From Mycobacterium sp. PS03-16 (lineage in GTDB: Bacteria > Actinomycetota > Actinomycetes > Mycobacteriales > Mycobacteriaceae): a DNA stretch of 45,299 bases. The notes under the pieces are model-generated. The model did not search any database and had not been told where the DNA came from. It saw only the letters and a list, made by a program, of their open reading frames with translations. How positions within the stretch are numbered: the first letter of the stretch is position 1; each line of letters begins with the position of its first letter. This document shows, piece after piece, positions 43,925-45,299 of this stretch. The stretch spans positions 1 to 45,299 of the forward strand of contig NZ_SPQO01000037.1 in the NCBI RefSeq assembly GCF_004570325.1, read 5' to 3'. The position numbers were made by a program, and so were the translations under genes.

Positions 43925-44210
43925 TGCGACACGCGTGACGCCAGCGACTGGCGTGGCTCCAGCGACGCCCGTGACTGTGGACGCGGCGCGCGGAGCCTGT
44001 CGACCTTGTTCGCCGCCGAGTAGAGTTTCTCGGTGGTGTGACGGGCTCGGGGACCCGTTGCGAGCCGGCCACGACTTCCGGGTGATCAGCTAACGCTCCA
44101 ACGGTGTAACAACCGCGCAGGTCGAGGCGATGAACTACTAGTTGTCGGCTCGCACGGAACGGGCGCGCCGCCACCCGATAACTTTCATAGCAAACGTTTT
44201 GGAGGGCTTG
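43925..44210. other. intergenic region between dcd and the DUF7159-like gene
   Basis: 286 bases without a supported gene. It ends with GGAGGG at 44201-44206, a good ribosome site for the GTG at 44211. AT-richer DNA at about 44175-44200 (ATAACTTTCATAGCAAACG) probably holds a promoter; TTTCAT or CATAGC could be part of a -10, but none fits well. Confidence 0.5.
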
Positions 44211-45299
44211 GTGGACATCGTACTCGGTGTATCGATGACACCTGCGACGGTCCGCATGGTGCTGGTCGAAGGCGAGAATGCCGACGGTGTCACCGTCGAT
44301 CACGACGTCTTCGACATCACCGCCGTCGAGGGCTCGGCAAACTCCAGCGCGGCCGAACAGGTCATCGCTGCGGTGCTGGGCACACAGGAGAGCGCCGCCG
44401 CAGGCGGCCATCACCTCAAGTCGGTCGGCGTCGCGTGGAGTGACCACGCCGAGGCCGCCGCCCTGCGCGACGCACTGACCGCGCGCGGCATCGAGGACGT
44501 CATGCTCGTCTCCGAAGGCCACGCCGCCTCGTCGCTGGCCCAGGCCATCGGCCGCGCCGTCGGCTACGCCACCACCGCGCTGTTCTTCATCGACCGCGAC
44601 ACCGCCACCCTGTCGGTGGTGCAGACCGACGACGGTTCGGTGGTCAAGGTCCTCAGCCGTAGCCTGCACAGCACCGACGCGATGGCCGTGCTGGCCGAGA
44701 TGGCCGCCGCCGTCGAGGCCCACGACGCCCCGCCGCAGGGCATGTTCGTCGTCGGCTCCGGCGTCGACGTCACCGAGGTCAAGGCCCACCTCGGCCGGCT
44801 GCTGTCCATCCCGGTGCATGCGCCCGACGAACCCGAACTCGCCCTGGCGCGCGGCGCCGCGCTGGCCTCCGCGCAGGCCCCGGCCATGGAGGCCTCGACC
44901 GTCGGCCTGGCCTACTCGCAGGATCCCGACGGCGGAACCACCGCGGGCAGCTCGTATGCCGCATTCGCCGCGGCCGCCACCCAGATGGCGCCCGTGGGCG
45001 GCGACGGTGCGGTCGCGCCGGTCGCGCTCACCGGCTCACCCGCCGCCCCCGCTCCCGCGGACGACGAGAACCGCAAGCCCTTCCTGCTGGTCGGCAGCGC
45101 GCTGGCGTCGATCTTCGTGGTCGGCGTGGTCGCGCTCGTGCTGTCGCTGGCCGTGAGCATCCGGCCCACCGCCGATCAGCGGCCCGCCCCGGCGGAGGCC
45201 GCGATCGTGCCCAGCGTGAAGGCTCCCGCGCCCGCGCCGGCCGTCGAGCAGGCGCAGCCGGTGGCCCCGCCGCCGCCCGCCCCGCCGGCCGAGACCATC
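44211..45299 (+). CDS. DUF7159-like protein, second copy, 3' truncated by window
   Basis: The frame is open for 363 codons from the GTG at 44211 to the window end with no stop, so the gene is cut. It starts VDIVLGVSMTPATVRMVLVEG, shares ALARGAALASAQ and GSGVDVTEVKAHLGRL with the copy at 32684, and has one membrane helix (LASIFVVGVVALVLSLAVSI, about 302-321) after a basic RKP, then a Pro/Ala-rich tail. The N-terminal domain looks like a degenerate actin/Hsp70 fold without the catalytic Asp. A GGAGGG ribosome site lies 4 bases before the GTG. Function is unknown. Confidence 0.85.
   Translation, partial: MDIVLGVSMTPATVRMVLVEGENADGVTVDHDVFDITAVEGSANSSAAEQVIAAVLGTQESAAAGGHHLKSVGVAWSDHAEAAALRDALTARGIEDVMLVSEGHAASSLAQAIGRAVGYATTALFFIDRDTATLSVVQTDDGSVVKVLSRSLHSTDAMAVLAEMAAAVEAHDAPPQGMFVVGSGVDVTEVKAHLGRLLSIPVHAPDEPELALARGAALASAQAPAMEASTVGLAYSQDPDGGTTAGSSYAAFAAAATQMAPVGGDGAVAPVALTGSPAAPAPADDENRKPFLLVGSALASIFVVGVVALVLSLAVSIRPTADQRPAPAEAAIVPSVKAPAPAPAVEQAQPVAPPPPAPPAETI

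Overview
The window is high-GC actinobacterial DNA from a mycobacterium, most likely a fast-growing Mycolicibacterium-type species. The evidence is the 3' half of an ESX-3 type VII secretion locus, followed by a gene order that, from memory, parallels the M. tuberculosis Rv0288-Rv0321 interval: ESX-3, Rv0293c, tam, stf0, sulfatase, an Rv0307c-like protein, PAP2, an Rv0309-like L,D-transpeptidase fold, an Rv0312-like Thr/Pro-rich protein, an Rv0315-like GH16, an Rv0320-like protein, tRNA-Gly and dcd. Extra genes absent from that core are interleaved. Genes are densely packed, with many 1-4 bp start/stop overlaps. No insertion sequence, prophage, CRISPR array or rRNA was seen, and no gene-free stretch exceeds 300 bp.

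Layout. 1-5710 (+): ESX-3 end, PPE4 (5' truncated)-esxG-esxH-espG3-eccD3-mycP3-eccE3. 5711-8225: alpha/beta hydrolase, NTF2-like protein and Tam-like methyltransferase. 8222-13282 (-): a sulfur module, sulfatase-stf0-cysD-cysNC, which should make PAPS and use it for sulfation. 13386-17255: MFS transporter, Rv0307c-like protein, and two PAP2 genes, one fused to a diacylglycerol-kinase domain. 17279-22233: ArsR/SRPBCC pair with an operator-like palindrome, YkuD protein, SnoaL protein, membrane protein, and FAD-Rieske oxidoreductase. 22323-24173: Hsp70/actin-fold protein with a membrane anchor and poly-Thr tail.

24355-29161 (+) is the most striking block. It is a tightly overlapping five-gene operon: GH26 hydrolase, GAF-PP2C (SpoIIE-type) phosphatase, cellulose-synthase-like GT2, STAS anti-anti-sigma-like protein and RsbW-like kinase. 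It places a complete partner-switching module around a polysaccharide synthase. The synthase has an unusual insertion of about 150 residues in its catalytic domain and no PilZ domain, so control by partner switching rather than c-di-GMP is a reasonable hypothesis. Downstream (29955-39522) lie two secreted DUF4185 (GH183-type) paralogues, a GH16 hydrolase, a predicted M15-like secreted metallopeptidase, and small secreted or anchored proteins. This looks like a cell-envelope or extracellular-glycan neighbourhood.

39545-45299: SRPBCC protein, a TetR regulator with an operator-like palindrome translationally coupled to a molybdopterin oxidoreductase, tRNA-Gly(CCC), dcd, and a second DUF7159-like membrane protein cut by the window end. 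Three proteins in the window (22323, 32684, 44211) share one architecture: a degenerate actin/Hsp70-like cytoplasmic domain, one membrane helix and a Pro/Thr-rich outer tail.
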